This document shows, one piece after another, positions 48,631-60,253 of a DNA stretch of 64,000 nt. The stretch's first letter is position 1, and the number at the start of each line of letters is the position of its first letter. The notes beneath the pieces were generated by a model that was given only the letters and a program-made list of their open reading frames with translations, did not search any database and was not told the origin of the DNA. This DNA is from Cordia subcordata (taxonomy: Eukaryota; Streptophyta; Magnoliopsida; Boraginales; Cordiaceae), in assembly GCA_028554755.1 (NCBI GenBank), contig JAPTOF010000003.1, positions 27,699,501 through 27,763,500 on the forward strand, read 5' to 3'. Made by a program: the position numbers and the translations under genes.

Positions 48631-49415
48631 TGTTAGAAACTAGTAATAGTAATAGTAATAGAAGGCAGAAATAGTAACAAGGCAAATAAAAAACTGAACT
48701 AGAAATAACAAATAAACAAGAAATAAACAAAATTAGTCGAGGCTCGAGATACACGATTTCCTTAAAGGATTTACGCCCCTTCTACGGTACTAAAGGTTAT
48801 GGCGTATCCTTCCCAGGATACAACGACTATACCTCTTGACTATGGTAGCACACCGAAACAAGAGCCGGCGAATCAGAAGCGTAGGACTCTCTCTGTATGA
48901 GGGAAAAACGACTAGCAAAATGCTTATACTATTACACTATATGCTAATACGAGAATGCTACTATATCTCTAGCTCCTTCTGGACACGGCTATATATAGAG
49001 GAGCAGTCAGCAAATAGCCATTAAGGGAGCCATAAACATGTCCCTCCAACAGTCAAAAACGTCCACAAAATAAGTTCACCTGATGCCAACTTGCTAAAAA
49101 GTAAATCCCGAGCTTTAATATATCAGTTACGTCTTCCTCAAACTCTTCAGGTGTTTGAGTTTTTTTCCCAAAAAATACAAACCGGAGTGAAAAATCGTGC
49201 CACACCCGCGCCGCGTCCCCGAGCCTGGCCCGGCCGTGCTGTGACGTGCCGTGCGGGCGCGCGGGTGTGGTGGGTTTAGTACCATGCCCACCATGTATAG
49301 TCTTCCCTCCATATGCCTCACTGGCACACCTCATAAAGGAATCTATATATAAAGTGAGAAAAATTTAATGGTTTTCCTATGTGGGATACAAACCCACAGA
49401 TAACCAAATCTAACA
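48631..49415 (-). mobile_element. Solo-LTR-like element, minus orientation
   Basis: 785 bases bounded by TGTTAGA and TCTAACA, the TG...CA inverted termini typical of LTRs. On the minus strand it reads TGTTAGATTTGGTTATCTG, then two TATA-like boxes (TTATATATAG near 49350 and CTCTATATATAG near 48995). No primer-binding site, gag or pol lies next to it, so it would be a solo LTR or a fragment. I could not find a matching 5-base target duplication (ACGTG left, ACCAA right). A GC-rich patch at about 49200-49270 lies inside. Copia-type is a guess. Confidence 0.55.
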
Positions 49416-50706
49416 ACCAAACTAGTAACCCACTCAACTTTGGTTGCTAATTTCTCATTCACCTTTAATCCGTTTTTAACATGTAAATATATCATGTTAA
49501 TCCATTCGAAACAAGGAACGTAACGATATCAACAACAGACCCTTTTGACGTGCGGGACCTAACTCAAAAATTGAGTCAATATTGCTTTGACCTCATGTTA
49601 AAGCATTCTAAACTAACAACATGAAACCAGAGGATGATTTTTCAGTGTTCCAAGTGTTTTTAGTGACTAATGACTGAGCAATCCTGATTTTGGTTCAAAT
49701 ATAACTATTCTTTTTTATATCTATCTCAGCTATAATTCTGTCTATACAAAGTCCGTGGCTTAATCTTTCGTAGAAAGATGTTCTTATCATGTGTTATTTG
49801 TAAGTAATGAGGAGATAATGCATCTAATTAGTTAGTTAGCGACATAGTAACTTACAAAGGAAATGGTTAGACTCCGAGAATGATCAACCACAAGATTGAG
49901 ACACGACCTAGATTCTGAGGGGAGGCAGCCAAGTGAACGAACAAAAAAAGAAGGTTCAAAATTTAAAATTAAGTTAAAAGATTACAGCATGCTATTATTC
50001 GAGAATGCAGGCAATTTATCTCCACTAAGCCGAAGTTCATCACCATACTGCTCTATATAGTTTAGTCGATCTTTCCTGTTGCAATCAAGGCCTGAAGCTT
50101 TAAAATTGAACGTGGTGAAACAAGTTAATTAGATTAATATTTAGAAAGTGATTTTGGAAAAGCAATTCTCGCATAAATAATTTCATGTATTTGACTATGT
50201 ATATATGATAATAAATAAACAAATAAGGGTTACAAATTGCAGAGGTCACACAAGGCTTTTAGTTATGCTAAATATTTAGATTACGGCTCAAGTTTTTTTA
50301 AAAGAACTCAATTATTTAAGTGACTGATTTAATAGACGAATTTAAAGTTAAACCCTATAAGAAAAACAATTAAAATTAATTTGCATCACATTACCTTTCG
50401 AAGTTTAAAAGGATGCTCCAGTAACAACTTATTTTAACTATTCCTTCTTTTGTGCGTAAGAAAAAATCCCTAACTTAAATATTAATATTATTTTGATTTA
50501 ATTTGTTTTTTCTTTTTTCTTTTGTGCTTAATAAAGTCCAAACATCTACCGAGTTCCAGCAGTTGCCATTTCGTTAGTGATTCTTGTGTTATTAGGACAA
50601 GCAAAGTACGATAAAACTGTGACAACCTCTGCTACAATACGCCTTTTGAATCCTCGGCATCTCCATCTTCGCTAACCTAAGCCAGGGTGCGCACTATATC
50701 ACCACC
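49416..50706. other. Intergenic region upstream of PGP synthase
   Basis: A/T-rich sequence with no recognised gene or RNA; the last 200 bases are the likely promoter and leader of the phosphatidylglycerophosphate synthase gene. Confidence 0.5.
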
Positions 50707-53463
50707 ATGCCTGGAGCCCTCAAACTCGCTTCCTTCCCCTACAAATACACCACGTGGGCCCGCAACCTCACCACCACCACCTCTTCGAACACCAAAATCT
50801 TCACCCCTAAAAAGCCTTCTATTGGGAATGGCCGGTGCTGGTGGAGCATAACCACGCGCGGCACTCCGGCGCGGGCGCGTGTTAGAGTCCACCACCATTC
50901 GTCGAATGATTTCTTCTGCGGGAATCATCAGCAGCGGCCGCTTATAGGGTTTCGCGGCCAGAGAGTTTTCTCCGCTTTTTCCTCCGGGCCGACGCCAATG
51001 GGCCCCACTGCTAGTCCCGCGTCAGCTCCTCCGCCGGAAAATTATGACCGCCGTGAAAAACCGCCACCGCAGTTGGCTAAATTGCTCACATTGCCCACCA
51101 TCTTAACCATTGGCCGCGTCGCCGCCATTCCGCTTCTCGTTAGCGGTTAGCTACGCTAATTTAAATTACTATTTTACCCTTTTGCTTTTTCCCCCTTGTT
51201 GGCTCTAAAATTGAAATTGCTTATCTAGTTAAGGGTGTATTTCTCCTTTGTTCCCATCGCAACTGCCAACTGGATATCAACACGCACAAAATTTTTGACT
51301 TATTTAGGGAAACACACAAGTAAGCTGTTTTAGAGCGTACGTAAGTTCATTTATGCATTGAGAAAGCGTTAGAATTTTCCTCACTTTTGAGCTTTTAAGT
51401 TCATTTGTGCAGTGAGAAAGCTTATAAGCTGAACTTAATCAGACGATATGTAGAGACTGAAGTAAGCTGATTTAGAATATAAAAGTTCACAAATTTTTGC
51501 AGGTGTACATACCTATTTGTCCAGGACCCCATAATTGTTTGTCCATTGACTTTTTGTCTAGTACCCACAACTGTTTGTACAGTGATTGTTTATTTAGTAC
51601 GCACAATTGTTTGTCCAATACCCTCACGCAACTGTATATTTAACTGGTAAACCTTACGCTGTAAAGGGACACGATATAAGTTCCCATAAAAGTTTGTGCT
51701 CATGATGGCTGTAAATAATGCAGCTATACATGCAACTCGATAAAATATCTGCTATGTTACATTCGGATTTACATTAAGTGAAAGGAGAGCGAACTTGATT
51801 CTTTTGCTTCTACCAGGTCGTCTATCCACACTTGATGAATGATACTTTCGAGGGTGATTGATTAATAGTTGATTAGTAGTTGAGAATCTTTGTGACTTTG
51901 AGGAGACTAATGAATGAATTTCTTTTTTTCTCGCTAGCCTTTTACGTAGATGGTTCATGGGGACCAACTGCTACGACAACTATATTCGTTGCTGCAGCAA
52001 TCACTGATTGGTTGGATGGATATCTTGCTAGAAAGGTATCCGCTTGGTTTCTCGATTTCCATCAATCATTTTGAGATTTTCTTTGTACTTAACCTAAGTT
52101 CTAACTACTGGTATATGCTTTCTAGATGAAACTAGGAACTAAATTTGGTGCATTTTTGGATCCAGTGGCTGACAAGGTACTAGACCTTGTTACTCTTTTT
52201 GTTTTAGGTACAATAATGAATGCCTAACAAGCTTCCTTTTTTTCCCTCAATTTTTTTCCAGAGCTTGTTTCTACTTTTCCATCTCATTTTTATATGCCTT
52301 AGTTTTTTGTCCTTTTGGATATTCCTGATCACTTTCTTCTTGCTTGATGCAGCTTATGGTTGCTGCCACGTTAGTCTTGTTATGTACCAGACCTTTGGAA
52401 GCTGGTATATTTGCACAAGCACCGTGGCTACTGACTGTACCTTCAATTGCTATAATAGGGAGAGAAGTGAGTAGCCATTTATGATATTACTATGAAATTT
52501 GAAGAATTTCCTTAGCTTAAGGAAATAATTTAATAAGAAAATCTAGTTCAATTGTAGCTTTTGCTATTTTTGCTATCTTTGATCATTATTTTCTGTTTTC
52601 GTGGTCTTTATATGCTGATTTTGGATTATTAAGAAAAGGCAATTGCTACACCAATTACTTCTTATTGCTTTCTGAAATCACTTATTTTTGAGGAAAGTAC
52701 ATATGTTATCGAACGCATTTATCTTATCCAGGCTGACACTGTTTGTTTAACCTCATCCTGTCTAGTTAAGTAATTGTTGTGGCTTGGCATGAGTTATGGT
52801 TCTTTAAGTTTTGTTATCATTTCCAGTATATGGGTTTATACTAGATTACGAGACCTAGAAATGCATTATCATTTTGCTGGTGATTAGTCCTAACACATAA
52901 GAAGATCTGGATATTACGTCAGAGATATCTGCCTTGTGCTCCTGTTCTGTCTTTGTCTTTGTTTATGTTGATTTTGCAATCTACTAAAGAAAATATCGAT
53001 AACTGCTAGATAACAATGTCAGCAGTTAGGGAATGGGCAGCATCTCAAGGTAGCAAACTTTCAGAGGTTTGTTTCTTAAATACCATTGTTATTGTTCATC
53101 ACTCTTGTGGGGTTGCCTCAGTTTTTGTTAATACTTACAGGCTGTGGCTGTAAATAATTTGGGGAAGTGGAAAACAGCAACACAAATGACAGCACTAACT
53201 ATCCTCCTAGCAACTAGAGACAGCAGGTTTGTCTCTTCATCTTGTCGTCAAGACTTAATTTTAGTTTCACTTCTCGTTTTCTTTCCTTTTCTCCATTTCT
53301 CTTCTTCCTAGAACTGATTGCTCCAACTGTTGCTCTTAGCAGTCTTGCAGAAGCAGGAATGCTTGTTGCTTCTGGTGTCCTATTGCTTTATATTTCAGCC
53401 TGGCTCGCTATATGGTCGTTGGTTGTGTATATGAGAAAGATCTGGAAAGTGATGCTGATGTAA
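50707..53463 (+). CDS. PGP1: CDP-diacylglycerol--glycerol-3-phosphate 3-phosphatidyltransferase
   Basis: Seven exons: 50707-51145, 51938-52035, 52126-52176, 52353-52466, 53010-53066, 53141-53226 and 53340-53463; 322 residues. About 120 N-terminal residues rich in Ser/Thr/Arg and poor in acids form a transit peptide for plastid and/or mitochondria. The CDP-alcohol phosphotransferase motif D-x2-DG-x2-AR-x8-G-x3-D-x3-D is complete across exons 2-3 (DWLDGYLARK, then FGAFLDPVADK). ITMSAVREWAASQG and LGKWKTATQMTALTILLA are PGP synthase signatures, and the end is LAIWSLVVYMRKIWKV. It makes phosphatidylglycerophosphate, precursor of phosphatidylglycerol for thylakoids and of cardiolipin. I chose the acceptor CTCTTAG|CAG at 53339 because it alone restores DSSSLAEAGMLVASG in phase; the open frame upstream of it is intron. 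Confidence 0.93.
51510..51645. repeat. Degenerate minisatellite-like motif in PGP1 intron 1
   Basis: Several imperfect repeats of a CACAACTGTTTGTCCA-type unit separated by TTGACTTTTTGTCTAGTACC-like spacers. The same motif family reappears at 58980-59395. Confidence 0.6.
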
Positions 53464-54104
53464 CACAATCTTGGCGTAAGCCTACTCTTGGCTATATATT
53501 CTAACTTAGTCGTTTGCCTGTGATCTTATATATATATCAAGAGGCAAAAAACCTATATACATAGGTGCGAGCTGCTTTTTTTTGCTTGGAAAAGTTTTGT
53601 TAAATCTCAATGTTCTTGATTTGCTAATGGCTTCTAAGTCCCACACTAGTCCATTTGTGGAGGAACGGTCTATGATGTAAAAAGCCATCATTGATTTCCT
53701 TGTCATTCATAGTTTACATAGGTCACCTAGATGTAGTTGGCTAATAAGAGTAACTACTATGATGCTTGATCTTCGTACAAAATTCTGACAGGATTGTAGT
53801 TATCGCGAAAGCGGAGCTATCATAATTTTTGTATTTCAGGTGGATGATACAATTGGTGTATGGAAAAATCTGTTAAGAGAATAATAGACTTCTTTTGAAT
53901 TGAAGTGAAAAAGTATAAGTTGAATGAGTCTTTTCACTATTTTATATATGTACTGCATTCTGACAAGAAAATACAGCAATTAACAAAGCAAAAACCCGGA
54001 ATAGTAAATCGTATGTCATCTATCCTAAGTTAATCAAATAATAATCAACCAAAAACAATCTCACTTCAAAACTGTTCTATCTAATAGTGGGTAAAATTTA
54101 GTCT
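53464..54104. other. Intergenic, 3' flanks of PGP1 and the MADS gene
   Basis: PGP1 3' UTR then, from 53742, the start of the tandem duplication that contains the MADS gene. No additional gene recognised. Confidence 0.5.
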
Positions 54105-54989
54105 TCAAGCTGATAAACTTGATTCGAGGACTGGTTCCTGGTTGAAGTAATTGCACAAGAAGTCGAAGAAATCATCATCTGCATCATCAGAAACATGTAG
54201 TTGCTGCTCAACATGGTCCCATAATTCAATGTTGTCCAACAAACAATCCTCCGCATAATCAAATCTTTCACAGCCTGCTGTACTACTAGTGCTAGCCGCG
54301 CATTCATCTTGGTAATGACTCGTCCCGCTTGTGCTTGCAGCAGCGTCGCTGTGACTCGTCCCCCTTGTCCCAGGAGCTGTGTTGCCGTTGCATCCTAGTG
54401 AAGTAGCAGGGTGTGCAGAAGCGGGTGCAACAACTTGTATCGGTACGATGTTTTGCACCATCATGTAGTTGTTCGGTCCAAGATTCTGCGACCATGGGTT
54501 CAACCCGCACGCTAAGCCTTGATCGACAGCGTCATTGTTGCCGAACCAATACCGTTGTGCAAGTAGTTCTTGAACCCCAAGGCCTCCAAGACAGCTTCGG
54601 ACATTGACGTTGCTCTTCATCAGTAGTTCAATACTATGATCAACATCAGCAATCTTGGCGTTCAGTTGATTCATCAGACCAATCAAAGAATCTGCAGACC
54701 AAGATTCGATATAGTCTGAAACAATGGCTTTTTGTGTCAGCTTCGTGATCTTCTGGTGGTTCATGGCTGCTTGGTGCTGATCCTTGTACTTCTGGAGCAC
54801 AGCTTTGAGTTGAGTTTGATTTTCTGGGTAAGTTTCAACCTCTCCATTAGGACCAAGAATGATGGCAGCAACAGGAACATCACAAAGCATACAAAGTTCC
54901 ATGGCTTTCTTCTTAATCGTGTCTTTTCTCTTCTTGAAAGCCATTGCTTTTGCTCGAAGCAAGGAGCACTCAACTGCAGACCTCTTCAT
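54105..54989 (-). CDS. Type I (M-gamma-like) MADS-box protein
   Basis: Intronless, 294 residues, as usual for type I MADS genes. The MADS domain (about 1-60) reads AMAFKKRKDTIKKKAMELCMLCDVPVAAIILGP (given in parts: KKRKDTIKKKAMELCMLCDV at about 19-38), followed by a PNGEVETYPENQTQLKAVLQKYK segment like AGL80/PHERES relatives. The N-terminal arm MKRSAVECSLLRAK is unusual: canonical M-gamma proteins begin with an RKKV-type basic arm. Residues 60-150 include helices likely for dimerisation; the rest is Ser/Thr/Ala-rich, ending in an acidic stretch DDADDDFFDFLCNYFNQEP. Family members act in the female gametophyte and endosperm; that role here is inferred. Its 5' part and flanks are duplicated at 57.6-58.3 kb. 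Confidence 0.85.
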   Translation of the reverse strand: MKRSAVECSLLRAKAMAFKKRKDTIKKKAMELCMLCDVPVAAIILGPNGEVETYPENQTQLKAVLQKYKDQHQAAMNHQKITKLTQKAIVSDYIESWSADSLIGLMNQLNAKIADVDHSIELLMKSNVNVRSCLGGLGVQELLAQRYWFGNNDAVDQGLACGLNPWSQNLGPNNYMMVQNIVPIQVVAPASAHPATSLGCNGNTAPGTRGTSHSDAAASTSGTSHYQDECAASTSSTAGCERFDYAEDCLLDNIELWDHVEQQLHVSDDADDDFFDFLCNYFNQEPVLESSLSA

Positions 54990-54999
54990 ATCTCTCGCT

Positions 55000-57602
55000 G
55001 ATTATTCTAGTCTAGTTCTTGAAAATCATAGGGCTTCTGCTAAATATATTGAAGTAATGGCACAGAGCACTAACCTTTCCAAATTTTGATCACCTCTAAC
55101 TATTATGGTTTTGGTAAGTCCCTCCCACATTAAGTAATTGCCCCTCACGCACGTTTATATTGTTTTTTGTCAGTCTTTTAAACTTTTAATTTTTGGACAT
55201 TAAGCAACCTCCTTTTCTATTTAGCATTTGGCTACGCAAAATTAAATTAGACTATATTAATTATTTGTTTGGGTTGGTTCTTTTTATGGAAAAAAAAAAC
55301 TTTTGTGAAAAAAAAAATGTCCTATTTATAATAACTATTTGGTCTTACATCAAAACTAAATAAAATCTGGAAAAGAGTTCAAGTTTTACTTTTTTTTCAT
55401 GAACCAAAAATTTTACACAATGTTTACTATAAGAAAACTGTTGTTTTTTTCTAACTCTAATTTTTAAAGAAAATTGAAATTCTTAAACTGAGAAAAATAG
55501 TTGAAAAATACGTTTATCAATTGAAAATGGAAAACATTTTTCTCCATTGTAAAAGTAATATATATGTGTGTGTGTGTGTGTGTATTTGAACAAAGCATTG
55601 ATTTTTTAATAACTTTCATATATTTTCAATTTAAGGAACTAAAACTACCTTGAAAGAATTTAAAATCATTTTCCAATTTAGAAAGAGTACGTGTGTGTAT
55701 ATATATACCATATTATGTGTTTTTTTTTTTTTTTTTTTGTTCCGCAAGTAATGATTTTCATTCATATCTACAAAAACTTATAAGACGTCTGAACTTCTAG
55801 CAGAGAGAGTTCTCATTTACATCCCATGCACAAAAGATTGCTGTGTTAAAAGAACTTCATAAAATTCCTAAGTACATACATTTTCACTTTAACGTCAATT
55901 TTAATGTTACCAAAAATTTGTTCTTCCGTTGAGACTAAGACATTGTGAATTTTCTATTTTTTTTTTTTCCAAATGTTGTAGATGTAAACTCCTAAGAGAA
56001 TTATCAAATTAATATCCTGCATACATCGAGAGTTAGCATGCGAAACGAACCATGTTGCTAAATCATTCCCATATCCTAAGCTTGACTAGGCCCTTGGTCA
56101 TCTTCCAGCCCCTGTTCCATATGCGTCTCGTGAAGGGCAGCCAAAAAAGTAGTGATCGTGGTCTTCAATGCTCGTATGATGGAAAATACAAGAGGGATTA
56201 TTAAATTTATAGTCATTTTTTTCTCACTATGCTTTAGATAGAAAAGAGGTGGAACTAAAAATTAGATAACATTAACAAAATACTAAAGAAACAAATAATA
56301 AGACAATAAAAAGAATCGAACTAAGAATCGACTTAAAATTCTGAAATTTTAAGCCTGTTTTCTAAATGAAAATTTGTTAAAAAAAATACTCCAAATTTAT
56401 CAAAGAAAACTTTGAAAAACAATCCAAAATGAGTGGTGGTAAAGTTTGAACCTAAGATTGTTTAGTTTCTTTCTAGGTTTTGATACCGTCTTAGAATTAC
56501 CATCTCATCTAAAAGTTTAAGTTTGTAGAGAGAATATTGATTTATTTATTAATTATACTTAATCATTCTTTAATTTGAAAATTTTGAAAAACTGTTTTCC
56601 AGTTCTCATTTAGATGTAAAATTTTTCTTTGTGAATATAATATTTTGTCTTCTGTTTTTCATAAATTTTCTTTTTTAAAGAGCAGTTTTACTTTTCTAGA
56701 AGTAAACAGTGCCTTAGGCTCTCTGAAAAACACTATAATCTTTAGACCCCTAGAATCGAACACGTTAAGGAATTTTAGAAATAGAGCGAGGTTGAATCTC
56801 ATTTTAATTTTTAACCACCGGAGGTTTCGTAAATTTATCAAATTATATTTATAAACTTAATTTCCACGGAACCAGGAAAAAAGAAAAAAAAATTCCTAAA
56901 AACACTCTTAGTATTAAATATTTACATGTATACCTATTTGCCTCTCTATACATTGGGACCACGCAAAGTCCATAATCTTAGCTTCAGCGTTCAATACGAT
57001 ATTTTCCATTCGTACTTGTTAACAAGTGATTTTTTCTTGTTTAAATTTTTTTTTCTTTTTTTTTTTTTGGAATTTAGCATCTGGCAGTAAGTTAGTGATG
57101 GTCCAGTAAAAAAATTGCAGAGACACTGTTTACTTACAAAATATTATTTATTTTTGAAAAAAGAAAAAATATTAGCACATACACACTTCACCAACGATGT
57201 TACAATCTAGCTTACATGTTATTACTTTCTGAATTCTTTTTGTTCCATTTCTTACTTGATACTCTTCTATTCCAACTCTATACGCGATAATTTCGTAAAC
57301 ACCAAATTAAAATGTCACTAAAGTATTTTAAATTTAATAACAACATAAACCTTTTTAAAATTGAAAAAACAACAAATATCACATATAGAGGTTTGTGTAT
57401 GTATATATATGTGTGTGTTACATAATTTCCAACTCTTTCACGAGAAGTTCTAAAATTTAAGTTCTTATTTTTGTATAAGATTAGTTTCAAAGTTCAAAAT
57501 CATTTTTTTCCCCTATAAAAGAAAAGGAGATAGTAATTTGCTAATTTTTTTTTAAAAATACAGTGTTACACACGTTAAAATTCTAACATACGTAGTTTGC
57601 TA
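55000..57602. other. Non-coding part of duplication copy 1
   Basis: Upstream flank of the MADS gene. Contains a (TG)n tract at about 55565-55583, long poly-T runs and a MITE-like T-rich/A-rich stretch at about 55268-55600. No coding frame I trust; the frame at 56645-56854 has no features. Confidence 0.5.
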
Positions 57603-57939
57603 TAATAAGAGTAACTACTCTCATGCTTGATCTTCAAACAAAATGCTGACAGGATTTCTAGCTATCGCGAACGCAAGGCTTTCATAATTTTTTTTATTTC
57701 CTGTGGGTGGTAGTTGATACATTTGGTGTGTGGAAAAATCTGTAAGAAAATATTATTTGGATTCTATTGAATTGAAGTGAAAAGTATAAATTGAATTGAG
57801 TCTTTTCGCTATTTTAGATATGTACTGCGTTCTGACAACAAAATACAGCAATTAACAGAGCAAAAACTGAGGAATAGTAAATTGTATGTCATCTATCCTA
57901 AGTTAATCAAAAACAATAATAAACCGAAAACATCCAAGA

Positions 57940-58071
57940 ATGATGGCAGCAACTGGAACATCACAGAGCGTACCAAGTTGCATGGCTTTCTTATTAACCG
58001 TGTTTTTTTCTCTTCTTGAAGGCCATTGCTTTTGCTCGAAGCAAGGAGCACTCAACTGCAGATCTCTTCAT
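57940..58071 (-). pseudogene. MADS-box pseudogene, internally deleted and frameshifted
   Basis: Tandem copy of the gene at 54105-54989. On the minus strand it starts at 58071 with the same MKRSAVECSLLRAKAMAFKK, but an indel in the following A-run shifts the frame and a stop comes a few codons later. The remaining MADS sequence then runs straight into the 3' flank at about 57940: about 800 bases, corresponding to about 54056-54853 in the intact gene, are missing. Upstream and downstream flanks are still recognisable. Confidence 0.85.
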
Positions 58072-58979
58072 ATCTCTCTCGCTGATTATTCTTAAAGGTT
58101 CTTGAAAATCATGACTTCTGCTAAGTATATATAGAAGTACTGGTACGAGACTAACGTTTCCAAATCTGTATACCATGAAGTATTCTGATTTCGGGAAATC
58201 TCACGTTAATTAATTGCTCCCCCAACGCGCGTTTATATTGGATTTTTTAATTTGTCAGCCCTTCTAACTTTTAATTTCGTTGAAAGAACCTCCTTTTCTA
58301 TTTAGCATATAGCGATACAAACTTAATTTAAACTATATTAATGACTTGTTTGAGTTGGTTTTTTTTTTTTTCCATGAAAAAAAATTTTTACGTGAAAAAA
58401 CAAAAAAAAAAACATACCTCATTCATAATAAATATTTGATTTGACTTTCACAATATTAAGAAAGTCAAAAAAAGGTCAAGTTTTACCCTTTTTCTTTGCG
58501 AGATACAAGTTTTTTTTTTCCCGTGAACTAAAAAGTTTTAGCTTTTCTAAAATATATTTTTTAAGTTGTAAAAAATACTTTAAAAAAAAAAAAAACGAGT
58601 CTAAGACCCCTCAATCGAAAAACGCCAAGGAATTTTAAAAGTAGAGCGAGGCTGAATCTCGTTTTAATTTTTAACCCCCGGAGGTTTGGTAATTTATCAA
58701 ATTATTTTCATAAACTTTCTTGCCACGGAACCAGAAAAAGAAAACTTTCCCAAAAACATTCTTACTACTAAATATTTACACATTTACTTATTCGCCTCAC
58801 CATACGTAGGGCCACGCAAAATGCAAAATCTTAGCTTCAGCATTAATTAGTGATATTCACCATTTGCGCATTAATTACTGATATCCTCCATTCGTACTTG
58901 TCAACAACTGATTTTTTTCTAAGATCTTATATAGTGGTCTTTTACAATATGCTTTTTTATTTAGTATTATATTTTTTTT

Positions 58980-59395
58980 GTACGAATAATATGCATTACT
59001 ATTTATACACAATACATATTTATTCACAATCCCACAACTATTTATTAATTGACTATTTGTTCACTACGTCACAATTATTTATTTACTGACTTTTGTCCAA
59101 CATTACAACTATTTGTTCACTGACTTTTATATATACATTAAATATTTGTTCGTAACCCCACAATTATTTGTCCACGCTCTCACACATATAAATACACATA
59201 TACTAACACGTTTATTTGTTCACTAGTTCACATATTTTTATTCACTATTTTACATATATTTGTTCACCACTCTCTTAAACACATAGACATACACAGAACA
59301 TCAAATATTTATTCATTACTCTATAACTATTTATTCACTAACTTTCATATATACATTAAATATTTGTTCATTACTCTACAACTATTTGTTCACCT
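58980..59395. repeat. Degenerate minisatellite-like array in duplication copy 2
   Basis: About ten imperfect copies of CAACTATTTGTTCACT-like units, some joined by GACTTTTATATATACATTAAA (two near-identical longer units of about 55 bases occur near 59122-59150 and 59340-59390). It has no counterpart in copy 1 of the duplication and resembles the motif in PGP1 intron 1. Confidence 0.65.
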
Positions 59396-60253
59396 CATAT
59401 GTATACATACTTAAAGGTGAAGGTGAGCTTTAATGGCAGATTGATTTTGGAGCATCCAAACATTGCATGGGAGGTGGGGTTAGAATCGCAACAATGAGAG
59501 GAAGAAATTGGTAGTTACAGCGTGGCAAGATGATATCAGAATTCTCGCCAGCACGAGAAAAAATACTACAAACTTTAATGGTGAGTCAATACCTTGGAGG
59601 TTTTCTTAAATATAGTGTACATTGTTACGATAAGTGAAGAAAGGCGAATTTTATAGTGATCTTTATTCGGCGTGAGATAACCAGTGTTGTACGAGTGAAG
59701 CAAAAAAGAAAAGAAGAGACAGATAGGGAGATAGCAGAACGAAGACAGAGAAAGGAGAGGAGAGAGAGAAACGTGTTGCTGAGCTGTGTTTTTTTTACCT
59801 TGAAATAGTATAATGTTCCACAGGAATACTATAGCGTAAGACTATGGTATAATTTGCGATTTTCCCTTGTTTATATTCTTCTTTTCTTTTTTTTTTCTTT
59901 CTTTTTTGGAGTTTAGCATGTGGAAGTATGTCTAGTAAAAAGTTGTCAAGTTTCTCGTGCATACCGGAAAAAAAAGGTATTAAAAAAAAAAAAAGAAATA
60001 GCAATTTTAAGGTCCAGTCCGTCGTAGTATGGATTTAAGGGTCCATACTTTATATCCTTTAATCAAAATGTTAGCACACACTTAACCAAATGAGTTACGA
60101 TCTAATTTACATGTTATTACTTTTTGAATTATTTTTATTCCATCTCCTACTCGATACTCTTTTACTAAAATATCTTAAATTTAACAGCACAAACCTTTTT
60201 AAAATTTAAAAACGACAAATATCATCAAATATAAATGTGTGTATACATATTGA

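Noticed and set aside
53242..53339. Open frame reading FLELIAPTVAL upstream of the last PGP1 exon
   Set aside because: Joining exon 6 at the TTCCTAG acceptor (53331) gives the wrong phase and an early stop. Only the CTCTTAG acceptor at 53339 restores the family sequence, so this stretch is intron.
20809..54989. A metabolic gene cluster linking the esterase, PDI and other genes
   Set aside because: The genes serve unrelated housekeeping or signalling roles and show no shared pathway enzymes or co-orientation, so the adjacency looks incidental.
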